Shown here piece by piece: positions 1 through 10,045 of a stretch of 64,000 nt of DNA (position 1 is the stretch's first letter; the number at the start of each line of letters is the position of its first letter). Where the stretch lies: NCBI GenBank assembly GCA_963747515.1, contig CAVVFN010000008.1:1054001-1118000 (forward strand). Reading direction: 5' to 3'. The translations under genes and the position numbers were made by a program. The stretch is from Mariniphaga sp963747515. Lineage in GTDB: Bacteria; Bacteroidota; Bacteroidia; Bacteroidales; Prolixibacteraceae. The notes under the pieces are model-generated. The model ran no database searches. It was not told where the DNA came from and worked only from the letters and a program-made list of their open reading frames with translations.

Positions 1-1
1 A

Positions 2-1078
2 GTGCTGACTGCCAATAATAATGTTGATTTACTTGTAAGCCAGGCAAAAAAATACCAGCCTAATGCAGTGGTTATAAGCAATCCCGATAAATACCGGATG
101 GTAATGGAAGCCTTACAAAATGAACCTGTAAAGGTTTATTCAGGTACCGAAGCCCTGAACCAGGTAGTTCAAATGGATACTATTGATTTGGTGGTTACAG
201 CCATGGTTGGGTACTCGGGACTGACACCTACATGGCATGCAGTGAGAACCGGTAAAAATATTGCTCTGGCAAATAAGGAAACTTTAGTGATCGCAGGTGA
301 AATAATAACAAATCTTGCAAAAGAAAAACAGGTTGATATCCTTCCGATTGATTCCGAACATTCAGCAATATTTCAATGTTTGATTGGTGAAATTGCCAAT
401 CCGGTTGAAAAAATCTACCTTACCTGTTCAGGTGGACCTTTTCGCGGCAAACCGGCAGAAGAACTTAAAGATGTTACAGTAGAGGAGGCTCTGGCACACC
501 CGAACTGGGATATGGGGCCAAAAATAACAATCGATTCGGCAACGCTTATGAACAAAGGGTTTGAAGCAATTGAAGCACACTGGTTATTTGGACTGCCTTC
601 CTCCAAAATAAAAATTGTTATTCATCCCCAATCAATTATACATTCAATGGTGCAGTTTGAAGACGGATCTATAAAAGCACAGCTTGGTCTGCCCGATATG
701 AGACTCCCTATTCAGTATGCACTGACTTTTCCCTACCGCATTCCTAATAATTTTCCGCGGTTCAGCTTTTTAGATTACCCGGAACTTAATTTTAGTCAGC
801 CGGATACAAAAAATTTTCGTAATCTTGCACTCGCGTTTAATGCAATGGATGCTGGAGGCAATGTTCCCTGCATCCTGAATGCTGCAAATGAAGTGGCAGT
901 GCAGGCTTTTTTGGAAAAGAGAATCACATTTCTTCAGATTTCTGACATTATTGAACAAACAATTGATGGCGTGAGTTTTGTAGAGAAGCCAACAATGGAT
1001 GATCTTATTCAGACAAACACTGAAACAAGAAAAAAAGCGCAAATATTAACAGAAAACAGAAAACAGAAAAATAATTAA
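2..1078 (+). CDS. dxr: 1-deoxy-D-xylulose 5-phosphate reductoisomerase, 5' part missing
   Basis: Second enzyme of the MEP isoprenoid pathway: it rearranges and reduces DXP to 2-C-methyl-D-erythritol 4-phosphate with NADPH. The window edge cuts off the N-terminus (about 30 residues with the GSTGSIG nucleotide-binding loop); the apparent GTG start at the edge is not the real one. Visible family motifs, numbered from the window edge, are ANKE (90-93), IDSEHSA (116-122, metal and substrate site), HPNWDMGPK (166-174) and IDSATLMNKG (177-186). The stop overlaps the ATG of rseP by one base (TAATG), so the two are co-translated. It supplies the precursor for the carotenoid operon further on. Confidence 0.97.
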   Translation: MLTANNNVDLLVSQAKKYQPNAVVISNPDKYRMVMEALQNEPVKVYSGTEALNQVVQMDTIDLVVTAMVGYSGLTPTWHAVRTGKNIALANKETLVIAGEIITNLAKEKQVDILPIDSEHSAIFQCLIGEIANPVEKIYLTCSGGPFRGKPAEELKDVTVEEALAHPNWDMGPKITIDSATLMNKGFEAIEAHWLFGLPSSKIKIVIHPQSIIHSMVQFEDGSIKAQLGLPDMRLPIQYALTFPYRIPNNFPRFSFLDYPELNFSQPDTKNFRNLALAFNAMDAGGNVPCILNAANEVAVQAFLEKRITFLQISDIIEQTIDGVSFVEKPTMDDLIQTNTETRKKAQILTENRKQKNN

Positions 1079-2415
1079 TGGAAACAATATTGATAAAAAC
1101 GGCTCAACTGTTATTAAGTCTCTCGATACTGGTAGTTTTACATGAGTTCGGCCATTTTATGTTTGCACGTCTTTTTAAAACACGGGTTGAGAAATTTTAT
1201 CTTTTTTTTGATCCCTGGTTTTCTCTTTTTAAAGTAAAAAAAGGAGAAACAGAATACGGCGTTGGATGGCTCCCTCTGGGCGGTTATGTCAAAATATCAG
1301 GAATGATTGACGAATCGATGGATAAAGAAGCAATGAAACTACCTCCCAAACCTTATGAATTCAGGGCAAAACCGGCATGGCAAAGGTTGTTCATAATGAC
1401 AGGTGGAGTACTTATGAATTTTCTTTTTGCGATGATTATTTATATTGGGGTGCTTTATGCCTGGGGAGAATCTTACCTTCCTACCGAAAATGTGAAATAT
1501 GGTATCGAAGTGGATGAGGTTGGTGAAGAGATAGGATTTAGAGATGGCGATAAGATACTTACTGTGGATAACAAGGAAATTGAGAACTTTAGCAAAGTTG
1601 TGCCTGCAATTGTGCTTGATAATGCAAAATCTGTGCAGGTGCTCCGCGGGGGTCAAAAGGTAAATGTTGAAATAAATGATGCCGACCTGGCAAAACTTTT
1701 GAAAGCAAAGATGCTGATGATGCCACGCAAACCGTTTGATGTACATATTTTAAAGGTGATGAGCGATTCTCCTGCAGCAAAAGCAGGTTTACAAAAGGGA
1801 GATACCTTGGTTAGTGTAGATGGCCATCGATTCGAATTTTACAGCCAGTTTTCGGAATACCTTTCTGAAAATGCCGGTGAGCCGGTGCAGGTTACGGTAA
1901 TACGGGATGGCCAAGAAATTCAGAAAGAGGTACAAATAGGTGAAGACGGGTTGATGGGATTTTCTGCCGGGTTTAATAACCCTAACATGTTTGAATTTGA
2001 AACCCGCTCGTATGGCTTTTTTGAATCCATTCCTGCAGGAATAAGCCAGGGAGTTCAGATAACTAAAGATTATCTGAAACAATTTAAATTATTCTTCAGG
2101 CCTGAAACAAAGGCATACGAATCGTTAGGTGGTTTTGCCACCATCGGGAATATATTTCCTTCTACCTGGGACTGGTATTCTTTTTGGAATATGACAGCTT
2201 TTATTTCGATTATTCTTGCCATTATGAACCTGCTGCCTATACCTGCACTGGACGGAGGTCATGTTATGTTCCTTTCATTTGAAATGATATCGGGACGCAA
2301 GCCTGGGGAAAAATTAATGGAGTACGCACAAATTGCAGGAATGGTGCTGTTGCTTGCTTTGGTATTGTATGCCAATGCAAATGATATAATAAAAATGATT
2401 AATGGAACTTTTTAA
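1078..2415 (+). CDS. rseP: RIP metalloprotease RseP (site-2 protease)
   Basis: Inner-membrane zinc protease (M50) that cuts transmembrane segments of anti-sigma factors and similar substrates. The HEFGH zinc motif is at residues 22-26 in the first membrane helix. PDZ-like sequence lies in the middle (around 140-300, with SDSPAAKAGLQKGD typical of PDZ). The third ligand motif is NLLPIPALDGGH, with LDGGH at 391-395. At 445 residues it is full length. It starts in the stop codon of dxr, a common dxr-rseP pairing in Bacteroidota. Confidence 0.96.
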   Translation: METILIKTAQLLLSLSILVVLHEFGHFMFARLFKTRVEKFYLFFDPWFSLFKVKKGETEYGVGWLPLGGYVKISGMIDESMDKEAMKLPPKPYEFRAKPAWQRLFIMTGGVLMNFLFAMIIYIGVLYAWGESYLPTENVKYGIEVDEVGEEIGFRDGDKILTVDNKEIENFSKVVPAIVLDNAKSVQVLRGGQKVNVEINDADLAKLLKAKMLMMPRKPFDVHILKVMSDSPAAKAGLQKGDTLVSVDGHRFEFYSQFSEYLSENAGEPVQVTVIRDGQEIQKEVQIGEDGLMGFSAGFNNPNMFEFETRSYGFFESIPAGISQGVQITKDYLKQFKLFFRPETKAYESLGGFATIGNIFPSTWDWYSFWNMTAFISIILAIMNLLPIPALDGGHVMFLSFEMISGRKPGEKLMEYAQIAGMVLLLALVLYANANDIIKMINGTF

Positions 2416-2460
2416 TTAAAAAAATTATATTTTTGTAATCAAACATTTTAACTTTGTATC

Positions 2461-2661
2461 ATGAATTTATATGTTATTGCAGGATTTATAGGACCACAGG
2501 AAATAGTTATAATATTAATTATTGTACTTCTTCTTTTTGGAGGGCGTAAGATTCCTGAATTAATGAAAGGCCTTGGTAAAGGAATGAAAGAATTCAAGAA
2601 AGCAACCAAAGAGGATGATGAGGAAACTCAAAAAGCCGAGCCGGAAAGAATTGATAAATAA
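2461..2661 (+). CDS. tatA: Sec-independent translocase protein TatA/E
   Basis: A 66-residue single-span membrane protein of the twin-arginine translocase, which exports folded proteins. It has the expected order: short N-terminus, hydrophobic helix (about residues 10-28), the FGGRKIPEL hinge, an amphipathic helix (KGLGKGMKEFKKA) and a charged tail. It lies 45 bases after rseP. A TAACTTTG box (fits the Bacteroidota -7 motif TAnnTTTG) sits just before the ATG and could be part of its own promoter, but the spacing to the ATG is very short. A Tat substrate may be the DegT-family protein at 42.3-43.7 kb. Confidence 0.93.
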   Translation: MNLYVIAGFIGPQEIVIILIIVLLLFGGRKIPELMKGLGKGMKEFKKATKEDDEETQKAEPERIDK

Positions 2662-2684
2662 TACCAATTCCCAACCTTTCGCGG

Positions 2685-2720
2685 AAATCCCGTTGTGGCT
2701 GATGTCGCAACGGGATTTTT
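2685..2720 (+). terminator. Rho-independent terminator after tatA
   Basis: An 11-bp perfect stem (AAATCCCGTTG at 2685-2695 with CAACGGGATTT at 2708-2718) and a 12-base loop are followed by a short T run. It ends the dxr-rseP-tatA transcript. Confidence 0.85.
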
Positions 2721-2787
2721 GTTGAATTACCCTTCGATTTATCTGGTAAGATTTTTGTTAGAATAGCATAAAAAAACAAATACATCG

Positions 2788-3825
2788 ATGAAAGTTAAAT
2801 TGTTATACGGAATCTTTATTGCTGCTTTACTTATAATGGGATCAGCATGTAAGAATGAAGGAACCGGATTAAGCAAAAACATTACCGGGAAAGCCGGTGA
2901 ATTGATAGTAGTTATCAGCAGTGATGCATGGGAAGGGAGTGCCGGAGAAATGATTAGAGGAAACCTCGCTCAGGAACATATTGCATTACCTCAGGATGAA
3001 CCCCTTTTCGATCTGGTTAAAATTCCAAGGGATAGCTTTAAAAACATATTTAAAACCACCCGTAATATTTTACAGGTGAGAATTTCTCCATCCCTCGATA
3101 CCTTTGGTGTTTCATTTCAGGAAAATTTATGGGCAAGACCACAGGCTGTGGTAACCATTCATGCACAAAATGAAAGTGAATTTGAGAAGATGTTTAATGA
3201 AAACAGAAACAAAATCATTTCTTATTTTTTGAAAGCAGAAAAAGACCGGCTTACCATGAATTACAACAAATATTATGAGCGAGGCATATACAATGTTCTT
3301 AATGAGCAATTTGGTTTAACAATGAAAGTGGCACCCGGCTTTCAGATTGCCAGTCAAAAGAAGGATTTTATTTGGCTGAGGTATGAAACTCCGGAAATAG
3401 CACAGGGTATTATCCTTTATACCTTCCCCTATGTATCTGACAGTGCTTTTACCGTAGATTACCAGCTGAAGGTCAGGGACAGTATTCTGAAAGCAAATGT
3501 ACCGGGGCCTTCTGAAGGCAGTTATATGGCCACCGAAAAGAGAATTGATCAGGTATATAACGTCAGTAAGCAAAATGGAAATTATGCAACTGAAATGCGA
3601 GGTCTCTGGCGACTGATGAACGATTTTATGGGAGGGCCATATATTTCACTGGCACTGCTTGACATTGAAAATCAACGGGTAGTAGTGGCTTTCGGATATG
3701 TTTATGCACCAAGTAAAGACAAACGTAATCTGTTAAGGCAGGTAGAAGCCATGATTTATACCCTTAGCCTTAACAATCAGGAAAACAACAATAAATTAAA
3801 TTCACAGGTAAGTATAACGAATTAA
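2788..3825 (+). CDS. DUF4837 family lipoprotein
   Basis: A 345-residue protein with a lipoprotein signal peptide (hydrophobic stretch ending LIMGSAC, lipid-modified Cys at about residue 21). The body (GKAGELIVVISSDAWEGS near residue 35, then a mixed alpha/beta sequence) matches the Bacteroidota-specific DUF4837 family, whose role is unknown. It follows the tatA terminator and is probably transcribed alone. A cell-envelope role is inferred from the lipobox only. Confidence 0.85.
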   Translation: MKVKLLYGIFIAALLIMGSACKNEGTGLSKNITGKAGELIVVISSDAWEGSAGEMIRGNLAQEHIALPQDEPLFDLVKIPRDSFKNIFKTTRNILQVRISPSLDTFGVSFQENLWARPQAVVTIHAQNESEFEKMFNENRNKIISYFLKAEKDRLTMNYNKYYERGIYNVLNEQFGLTMKVAPGFQIASQKKDFIWLRYETPEIAQGIILYTFPYVSDSAFTVDYQLKVRDSILKANVPGPSEGSYMATEKRIDQVYNVSKQNGNYATEMRGLWRLMNDFMGGPYISLALLDIENQRVVVAFGYVYAPSKDKRNLLRQVEAMIYTLSLNNQENNNKLNSQVSITN

Positions 3826-3895
3826 CAAATCGGGAAAAACCAGGGCAAGAAGATTAAAGAAGAATATCAGGCAAAAAAATATCATTCTTCAGTGG

Positions 3896-4849
3896 TTAAA
3901 AAACCGCCTTTACAATATCCTTTACATTATCGGAAATTCCGTACGTATATATATGCAGAGACGGTACATTGTTGGATGCCAAATCCTTCGACTGCATAAT
4001 TGCCCATTCGGTACCAACTAAACGGGCATCATCATTATTTTTACATTTAGCCAGTTCTTTTGATAATTCGAGAGGCAAATCAATGTGAAAAATTTTTGGC
4101 AAAACAGTCAGCTGGTTCTTTAAATTAATGGGCTTAATGCCTGGAATAACAGGTACAGTTATTCCATTATCACGACATTTACTTACAAAATTGTAATAAA
4201 CCTGGTTATCAAAAAACATTTGAGTAACAATATATTCGGCACCGGCCTCCACTTTTTGTTTGAGATAAAATAAATCCAGCTCCATGTTGGGTGCTTCAAA
4301 ATGCTTTTCAGGATAACCGGCCACGCCAATGCAAAATTCAAGTGGTGTGTTGTTCTTTAAATCCTCCTCCAGGTATTTGCCTTTCTTCAAATTTACTATT
4401 TGTTCCACCAGTTCGCTTGCGTAAGTATGGCCTTCTTTTTCAGGCACAAATACATGCTGGTTTTTTACGCCATCACCTCTTAAAGCCAATACATTTTCAA
4501 TTCCCAAAAAATTCAGATCAATAAGCACATGTTCTGTTTCGCTTCTGGTAAATCCCCCGCATAATATATGCGGCACTACCGGAATATTATACCTGTGCTG
4601 AATAGAAGCTGCAATGGCAACTGTTCCTGGTCGTTTCCTGACGGTTCGTTTCAAAATCCTTCCATCGGGCAATTCCCGGAATTCAATTTCATCGCGATGA
4701 GTGGTCAGATTAATGTACTTTGGATCAAATTCCACCAGATTCTCTATCGTTTTATAAATTCGGGTTGTATCGTTTCCCTTTAAAGGAGGAAGCAACTCAA
4801 AGGAAAAAACCGTCTTTTCCGATTGATTAATAATGTCGATAATTTTCAT
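3896..4849 (-). CDS. metF: methylenetetrahydrofolate reductase [NAD(P)H]
   Basis: Reduces 5,10-methylene-THF to 5-methyl-THF for methionine synthesis, using FAD. The 317-residue length is normal. The N-terminal FSFELLPP (about 15-22) holds the catalytic Glu. Further family motifs are LTTHRDE, HILCGGFTRSE, LALRGDG, IGVAGYPEKH (about 174-183) and the FAD/folate motif TQMFFDNQVYY. It is convergent to the DUF4837 gene. No recognisable SAM riboswitch is seen upstream. Confidence 0.96.
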   Translation of the reverse strand: MKIIDIINQSEKTVFSFELLPPLKGNDTTRIYKTIENLVEFDPKYINLTTHRDEIEFRELPDGRILKRTVRKRPGTVAIAASIQHRYNIPVVPHILCGGFTRSETEHVLIDLNFLGIENVLALRGDGVKNQHVFVPEKEGHTYASELVEQIVNLKKGKYLEEDLKNNTPLEFCIGVAGYPEKHFEAPNMELDLFYLKQKVEAGAEYIVTQMFFDNQVYYNFVSKCRDNGITVPVIPGIKPINLKNQLTVLPKIFHIDLPLELSKELAKCKNNDDARLVGTEWAIMQSKDLASNNVPSLHIYTYGISDNVKDIVKAVF

Positions 4850-5291
4850 CTAAATTAATTTCAATAAATATTTAATATTTATAATTGCTTATTTTTCAAG
4901 GCAACGTATGCCTGCCTAGCCTGCAGCCTGGTTAATTGAACGCTCCGATTGCCACAGGAACTGGTTATAAACAATTGATGTAAATACATTCTCCGTTTAT
5001 TTTATATTTAACTTTTTGCAGCTGCAAAATTAATAAAAGGTATCTCTCCCTGCGAAAAAAAAACTTAATGATGAAAAATGAATTAAATTTCAGGAAATAA
5101 ATACATGTAAAGTGGGCCATACTATCTTCATAATTCCAAGATTCATGATGGCATAATAATATACAGATGTTAAAATTTCTTTAGAAAATAAAAAACAAAG
5201 TTACCTGACATCAACAACCCTAAAAGTATAAATGTTATCAATTATACAGGAAAAGGTTAAACCCAGGTAACAATCAATTGAAATTCATTGT
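4850..5291. other. Intergenic region, divergent promoters
   Basis: A 442-base AT-rich gap between divergent metF and the next lipoprotein gene. I see no ORF, no tRNA and no clear riboswitch. A short inverted repeat (AGGCA...TGCCT, near 4900) lies in the metF leader. Confidence 0.5.
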
Positions 5292-6587
5292 ATGTCGCAA
5301 TTATACTTTAATAAATTACTAAAGAGCCTCTCTCTCATTTTCTGTTTTTTTGTTGTTGCCCTGGCATTTTTGGGCTGTGCCAGACTGAATGTATATAAGA
5401 TTAAATACAATCCGGAGAAGAAGGTTTATGAATATCCGTTGCCTGGAATGGAACCGATAACCTTACGCACCAACAGCAGAGAACTGGTGACTGAAGAAAA
5501 TTTTGAGCAGTTTATTGGTGAGTTGGCACAAATGGATTTCAGGTATCCTTTTAATGAGCGTATGGAACTTGCCAATTCACCAAAGGAATCAGATTATCAA
5601 ATTGCAACATTGTATGCAGAGTCAGTACGTAAGATAAAAGAAGAAGATTATAATCAAGCTTCAAAAACTATAAAGGAACTTGAAAATTCCTATCCTCAGG
5701 CCATTCTGTATTCTGATTTAGCATTCCTGAAAGGATATCTGGAGGAAAAAAGAGGACAGCACGAAGAAGCGGTAAAAAACTATACGGCATATTATTCATT
5801 ATCTTCTCAAAAATATTCTGCTCGTTTTAGAGAATATCTGTATGCCGATCCAAATGATACTTATTGGCTACAGCAAAGAAAATATGCTTCAGATTTTATA
5901 GCAGGTCATCCCCAAAATGTAAATTCTGAATTTCTTCGGGAGATTAAGCCTAAATATTATTTTACCAATCTCCAGCCAGGATATACTCTAAGTGATGAAG
6001 GAAAGGTTGAACATGCAGGCGGAATATTTTCAGTATCGCTCGGAACCGATCTTTCTTCTGGCCTGGCAGGGGGATTTCAGTATTATCGTAATTTGGTTAA
6101 AGGAGTGGATATAAACCCCAACTTTTCCATATCGAGAAACATGTGGGAGGTCAAAATGGCACTTCCAATTCAGTTGTACCGATCGGCAAACAACAGATTT
6201 GGTATTAAGATAAGCCCCTTCGGACATTATTCAAAGATCAGTAAATTAAGGGTAAGTGGAGCATATGCAGATGTTAATGAAGCAGTTTTCAACTATGGAG
6301 CTAAAGCATCCATGGGATTTTTCATTGTCCAGAGACTTTCATTGGGTGCATACTACACCTATAACCATTACAATGCCGACAGACCTTTTAACAAAAGCAG
6401 TAAGATATCAGACCTGTGGTGGGATAATGAATACGATGTAAGTCTGTATTTTCCGATTATAAAAGGATTAAACCTGAAAGGAGGAATTAAATCGGGAGAT
6501 TGGGTTGCCGGATTTTATTTATCAGGCTGGGAAGTGAGTTTTAATTTAAATGAACGTAACTTTATATTGCGGACTGAAATGTATTAA
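5292..6587 (+). CDS. lipoprotein with TPR-like N-half and outer-membrane-like C-half
   Basis: A 431-residue protein, not assigned to a named family. It has a signal sequence ending in a lipobox-like FLGC (Cys at about residue 29). Residues 90-170 are alpha-helical with TPR-like spacing (YAESVRKIKEEDYNQASKTI). From about 240 to the end it is rich in alternating aromatic/hydrophobic beta strands and ends in aromatic residues (FILRTEMY), as in outer-membrane beta-barrels. It is a single gene with its own upstream region. Function unknown. Confidence 0.7.
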   Translation: MSQLYFNKLLKSLSLIFCFFVVALAFLGCARLNVYKIKYNPEKKVYEYPLPGMEPITLRTNSRELVTEENFEQFIGELAQMDFRYPFNERMELANSPKESDYQIATLYAESVRKIKEEDYNQASKTIKELENSYPQAILYSDLAFLKGYLEEKRGQHEEAVKNYTAYYSLSSQKYSARFREYLYADPNDTYWLQQRKYASDFIAGHPQNVNSEFLREIKPKYYFTNLQPGYTLSDEGKVEHAGGIFSVSLGTDLSSGLAGGFQYYRNLVKGVDINPNFSISRNMWEVKMALPIQLYRSANNRFGIKISPFGHYSKISKLRVSGAYADVNEAVFNYGAKASMGFFIVQRLSLGAYYTYNHYNADRPFNKSSKISDLWWDNEYDVSLYFPIIKGLNLKGGIKSGDWVAGFYLSGWEVSFNLNERNFILRTEMY

Positions 6588-6658
6588 CTGCGGTTAAATG
6601 ACAGAAAGAAGTATTTTCTGAGATAAGTATTCAAAAATTACCAATAAATTTCCATTGT

Positions 6659-7960
6659 ATGCGAAGAGCCCGAAAAAGCAATCATTTTGTAAACCTAAAC
6701 CTGAATGTAAGAGGATTAAACCAATCGGCTACATTGCTGATTAATGAACGAAGCAATGAACTTATTAAACAAGGCAAAACAGTTTACAAGTTTGGACTTG
6801 GGCAATCTCCGTTTCCTGTACCCGATCGGGTACAGGAAGAATTACGCCGAAATGCACATCAGAAAGATTATTTGCCGGTTAAAGGACTTTTGTCACTGCG
6901 GGAAGCAATTGCAGGGTTTAATTTCCGGCATCAAAAGATTAAATGTACACCCGACGATATTATGATAGGGCCCGGTTCAAAAGAGTTAATATTCATTTTA
7001 CAACTGGTCTATTACGGAGAATTGATCATTCCCACCCCCAGTTGGGTTTCCTATTCCCCCCAGGCACGAATAGCCGGAAGGCACGTCACCTGGGTTCCTA
7101 CTTCCGAGGATAATGATTGGCGGCTAAGTCCCGAGAAGCTGGATATTATCTGCCGCTCCGATCCCGACCGCCCCAGAGTTGTCATACTTAATTATCCTTC
7201 AAATCCAACCGGATCAACCTATCCAAAGGCAAGGTTAAAAAAGCTGGCAGAGGTAGCACGAAAATACAACCTGATTCTTGTTTCAGATGAAATCTACAGT
7301 TTACTCGACCACTCAGGAGAACACGAATCAATTGCCAGGTACTATCCGGAGGGTACAATAATTAGCAGTGGGTTAAGCAAATGGGCAGGAGCCGGAGGAT
7401 GGCGTCTTGGAACATTTACATTTCCGGAGAACCTTCGGTGGTTGCAAAATGCCATGACCATTGTAGCAAGTGAAACCTATACTTCCACAAGTGCACCAAT
7501 ACAATATGCTGCCATTGCAGCTTTTAGCGAAAATCCAGAGATTGATGCTTATTTACATCATTCCCGCAGAATTCTGAAAACTCTTGGAAATTTTACTGCC
7601 GAAAGGTTAAAAGCCAGTTACCTGACAATGCCCTCACCAAAAGGGGCATTCTATCTTTTCCCAAACTTTAATTATTACAGGGAGAAGCTTATGGCAAAAG
7701 GGATATTAACTTCATACGAATTATGCGAAACAATGCTTAATGAAACAGGCGTAGCCTTATTGCCAGGCATGGATTTCGGCAGGCAGCCCGAAGAACTTAC
7801 CTGCCGTATGGCTTATGTTGATTTCGATGGAGCTATGGTACTGCAGAAAGCAATGGGTGAATACCGGAATGAACCCTTGAATGAAGATTTTTTGAAAAAC
7901 AATTGCGGGAAGATGTATGAAGGTGTAAGTAAATTGAAAGCATGGTTAAATGGTCTGTAA
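6659..7960 (+). CDS. pyridoxal-phosphate aminotransferase, class I/II
   Basis: A 433-residue fold-type I aminotransferase. Visible motifs are the Asn of NYPSNPTGS (about residue 178), the Asp/Tyr of SDEIYS (about 213), the PLP-lysine in SGLSKWAGAGGWRLG (about residue 240) and the C-terminal substrate Arg in CRMAYVDFDG. It resembles aspartate/aromatic aminotransferases, but the substrate cannot be fixed. An N-terminal extension of about 15 residues precedes the usual start. Single gene. Confidence 0.88.
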   Translation: MRRARKSNHFVNLNLNVRGLNQSATLLINERSNELIKQGKTVYKFGLGQSPFPVPDRVQEELRRNAHQKDYLPVKGLLSLREAIAGFNFRHQKIKCTPDDIMIGPGSKELIFILQLVYYGELIIPTPSWVSYSPQARIAGRHVTWVPTSEDNDWRLSPEKLDIICRSDPDRPRVVILNYPSNPTGSTYPKARLKKLAEVARKYNLILVSDEIYSLLDHSGEHESIARYYPEGTIISSGLSKWAGAGGWRLGTFTFPENLRWLQNAMTIVASETYTSTSAPIQYAAIAAFSENPEIDAYLHHSRRILKTLGNFTAERLKASYLTMPSPKGAFYLFPNFNYYREKLMAKGILTSYELCETMLNETGVALLPGMDFGRQPEELTCRMAYVDFDGAMVLQKAMGEYRNEPLNEDFLKNNCGKMYEGVSKLKAWLNGL

Positions 7961-8058
7961 AAAAGAAGAAAGATAACGATCCTGCGAAGGAACAGGGAAA
8001 GATGGTTCTGGGAAAAAAATAAAATCCGACAAAAAAGTTCTTTTACTGGTATTAATAC

Positions 8059-8580
8059 TCAACCCGTGTTGAATTCTTTACGTAAAGCATTTCGGGAGGC
8101 GCGATCTACAAGAGTAAATATATGGGTGATTTCATCTTTTTTACTTTTGGGCTGATGCCCTTTCACTTTTATCAGTTTATAATCCAGCTGATCTGTTACC
8201 CGGAAAAATTCCCTGTATAATTCATGGTTTCTTAAAAGACGGTTATTTTTTGATGAGTAGTTATTTTGCTCAAGCCGTTTTCGCCTTTCAATCAAGCTCA
8301 GGATATTAAGAGAATCGGTATGAATTTCTATTTTTACCTCCTGATAACTTATGTGGCCAAGAGCATACAATAATGTTTCAAGTTCAAGTTTTACAGATGA
8401 CGTATTTTCAAACCGCTTTACCTTTATCCTACTTTTTAATTCTTCATAGGATGCATTTCGGTCTTTAAATGCAAGCCATGCACCATAGCCAATACCAGAT
8501 TTCACATCTACACTGCCATCGGAAAATAAAAGAATAGTGTCCTTTGTCCTGTTGCTGCTTTCCTGGGGACTATCCGGCAT
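8059..8580 (-). CDS. RNase H-like protein
   Basis: A protein of about 173 residues with the RNase H fold that would cut the RNA strand of RNA-DNA hybrids. The four acidic catalytic residues are visible: Asp in FSDGSVD, Glu in KLELETLLYAL, Asp in IHTDSLN and Asp in LVDRASRNA. I chose the ATG at 8580 because it starts inside the last codons of crtI (11-base overlap). A longer upstream start would lie wholly within crtI. It is the last gene of the carotenoid operon, an odd partner that may simply be carried by read-through. Confidence 0.8.
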   Translation of the reverse strand: MPDSPQESSNRTKDTILLFSDGSVDVKSGIGYGAWLAFKDRNASYEELKSRIKVKRFENTSSVKLELETLLYALGHISYQEVKIEIHTDSLNILSLIERRKRLEQNNYSSKNNRLLRNHELYREFFRVTDQLDYKLIKVKGHQPKSKKDEITHIFTLVDRASRNALRKEFNTG

Positions 8581-10045
8581 ACCTTTCAATCCTTTCTGTA
8601 ACAAGTTTTGAACTGATGATTGCCATTGGCAAACCTGCACCTGGTGCTGTGGAAGCTCCGGTATAAAAGACATTTTTGTATATTTCATCAAAATTAGCCG
8701 GCCGAAATGCTCCAATCTGTCTCATGGTATGAGATAAACCCAATCCGCTGCCCTGGTATAAATTAAATTGATCGCGCCACTCTAAAGGAGTGTAAACCGT
8801 TTTTGATATTATATCAGGAAAAATGTCTTTCCCAACCCGTTTAGAAAAATCGGCAATGATGCTGTTGACGATTTCATCGCGGTCATCCCAGTTTTTTTTA
8901 TAGTACAGATTGGGAACCGGGCAAACAAAAAAGAGGCTTTCGCAACCCTGAGGTGCACATTCTGAATTATATTTTGATAAAACATTTACATAATAATACG
9001 GTTTTTGCAAGGAATCCGGTTGTTTCATAACATTTTTTGCATACGTCTCAAAATTATTCCCCAGATAATAATTATGGTGGTTTACCTGCGGAAGTTTGCA
9101 TTTCAGCCCTAAATAAAATGTGAGATAACCCATGGTCCAGCTCATCCTTGCCAGTTTATTATCGTTATACTTCTTTCGGTTGAAAATTTTACCCCTAAAC
9201 CATGCTGCATCTGCATTTATCAGGTAAATATCGGCTTTATGTCTTTGGCTATTTTGATCCAGAAAACAATCGAGCCGGCCATTTTTTTCTATATAGCCTG
9301 CTATTTCGGTATTGTAGTGAATTTTTACATGCTCCTTTTTCAGTTCATGAACCAGGCCCTCCACTATTTTGTACATTCCTCCTTTTACATTGTAATAACC
9401 ATCGTGTTTGAATTCCGTATAGGAAAGCAGACTGTATATGGCCATCGTATCGAAAGGTGTCCTGCCCAGAAAGAAGGCCACCAGTGAAATTATCTGCTGT
9501 GCTTCTTTCGAGCTGAAATATTCCTTTACATGCGAATAAAAACTTTTAAAAAGCACAGGTAAATGCACCGGATTCACACGCATTAGCGTAAGGAGGTAAG
9601 CCAATTTAGAGTTAAAGTTGTTTTTAATAACCAAATCCACCGTGTCATGAAAAAGAGCACCAGACTTTCGCATGTATTTATCAAATTTCTCCTTAAACAG
9701 AGGTTCTATTCCGGCAAACTGAGCAGCGAGTTTATCAACATCTTTGTACAGGAAAAATGTTTTTGGATTTCCGCTAAAATGTACCGTATAAAGCGGATCA
9801 AGCTCCATGTACTCAAAAGGCAATTTTATGTTACAATCCCTGGCAAACGCCTCAAACTCATACGACATGCTGAAAAAGCTGGGGCCTGTATCGAATGTAA
9901 AGCCATCCTTCACAATCTGGTTCAAACGTCCTCCTGCCTGGTTGTTCTTTTCCACAAATTCAACATCAAATCCTTTTTTTACCAGCCGAAGTCCTGCTGC
10001 CAATCCTCCTATTCCTGCGCCGGCTATTAAAACTTTCTTATTCAT
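8570..10045 (-). CDS. crtI: phytoene desaturase, CrtI family
   Basis: FAD-dependent desaturase that makes the coloured polyene from phytoene. The N-terminal dinucleotide motif is AGAGIGGLAAGLRL (about 8-21), followed by AGGRLNQ (38-44) and FDTGPSFF. The C-terminal FAD motif GASTAPGAGLPMAI (about 466) is typical of CrtI/CrtD. At 491 residues it is full length. It is the only desaturase in the cluster, so it may perform both CrtI and CrtD-like steps. It overlaps the upstream TPR gene by 8 bases and the RNase H gene by 11. Confidence 0.95.
   Translation of the reverse strand: MNKKVLIAGAGIGGLAAGLRLVKKGFDVEFVEKNNQAGGRLNQIVKDGFTFDTGPSFFSMSYEFEAFARDCNIKLPFEYMELDPLYTVHFSGNPKTFFLYKDVDKLAAQFAGIEPLFKEKFDKYMRKSGALFHDTVDLVIKNNFNSKLAYLLTLMRVNPVHLPVLFKSFYSHVKEYFSSKEAQQIISLVAFFLGRTPFDTMAIYSLLSYTEFKHDGYYNVKGGMYKIVEGLVHELKKEHVKIHYNTEIAGYIEKNGRLDCFLDQNSQRHKADIYLINADAAWFRGKIFNRKKYNDNKLARMSWTMGYLTFYLGLKCKLPQVNHHNYYLGNNFETYAKNVMKQPDSLQKPYYYVNVLSKYNSECAPQGCESLFFVCPVPNLYYKKNWDDRDEIVNSIIADFSKRVGKDIFPDIISKTVYTPLEWRDQFNLYQGSGLGLSHTMRQIGAFRPANFDEIYKNVFYTGASTAPGAGLPMAIISSKLVTERIERYAG

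Noticed and set aside
4850..5000. SAM riboswitch upstream of metF
   Set aside because: I could not find the conserved core of known SAM riboswitch classes in the leader; only a short inverted repeat is present.
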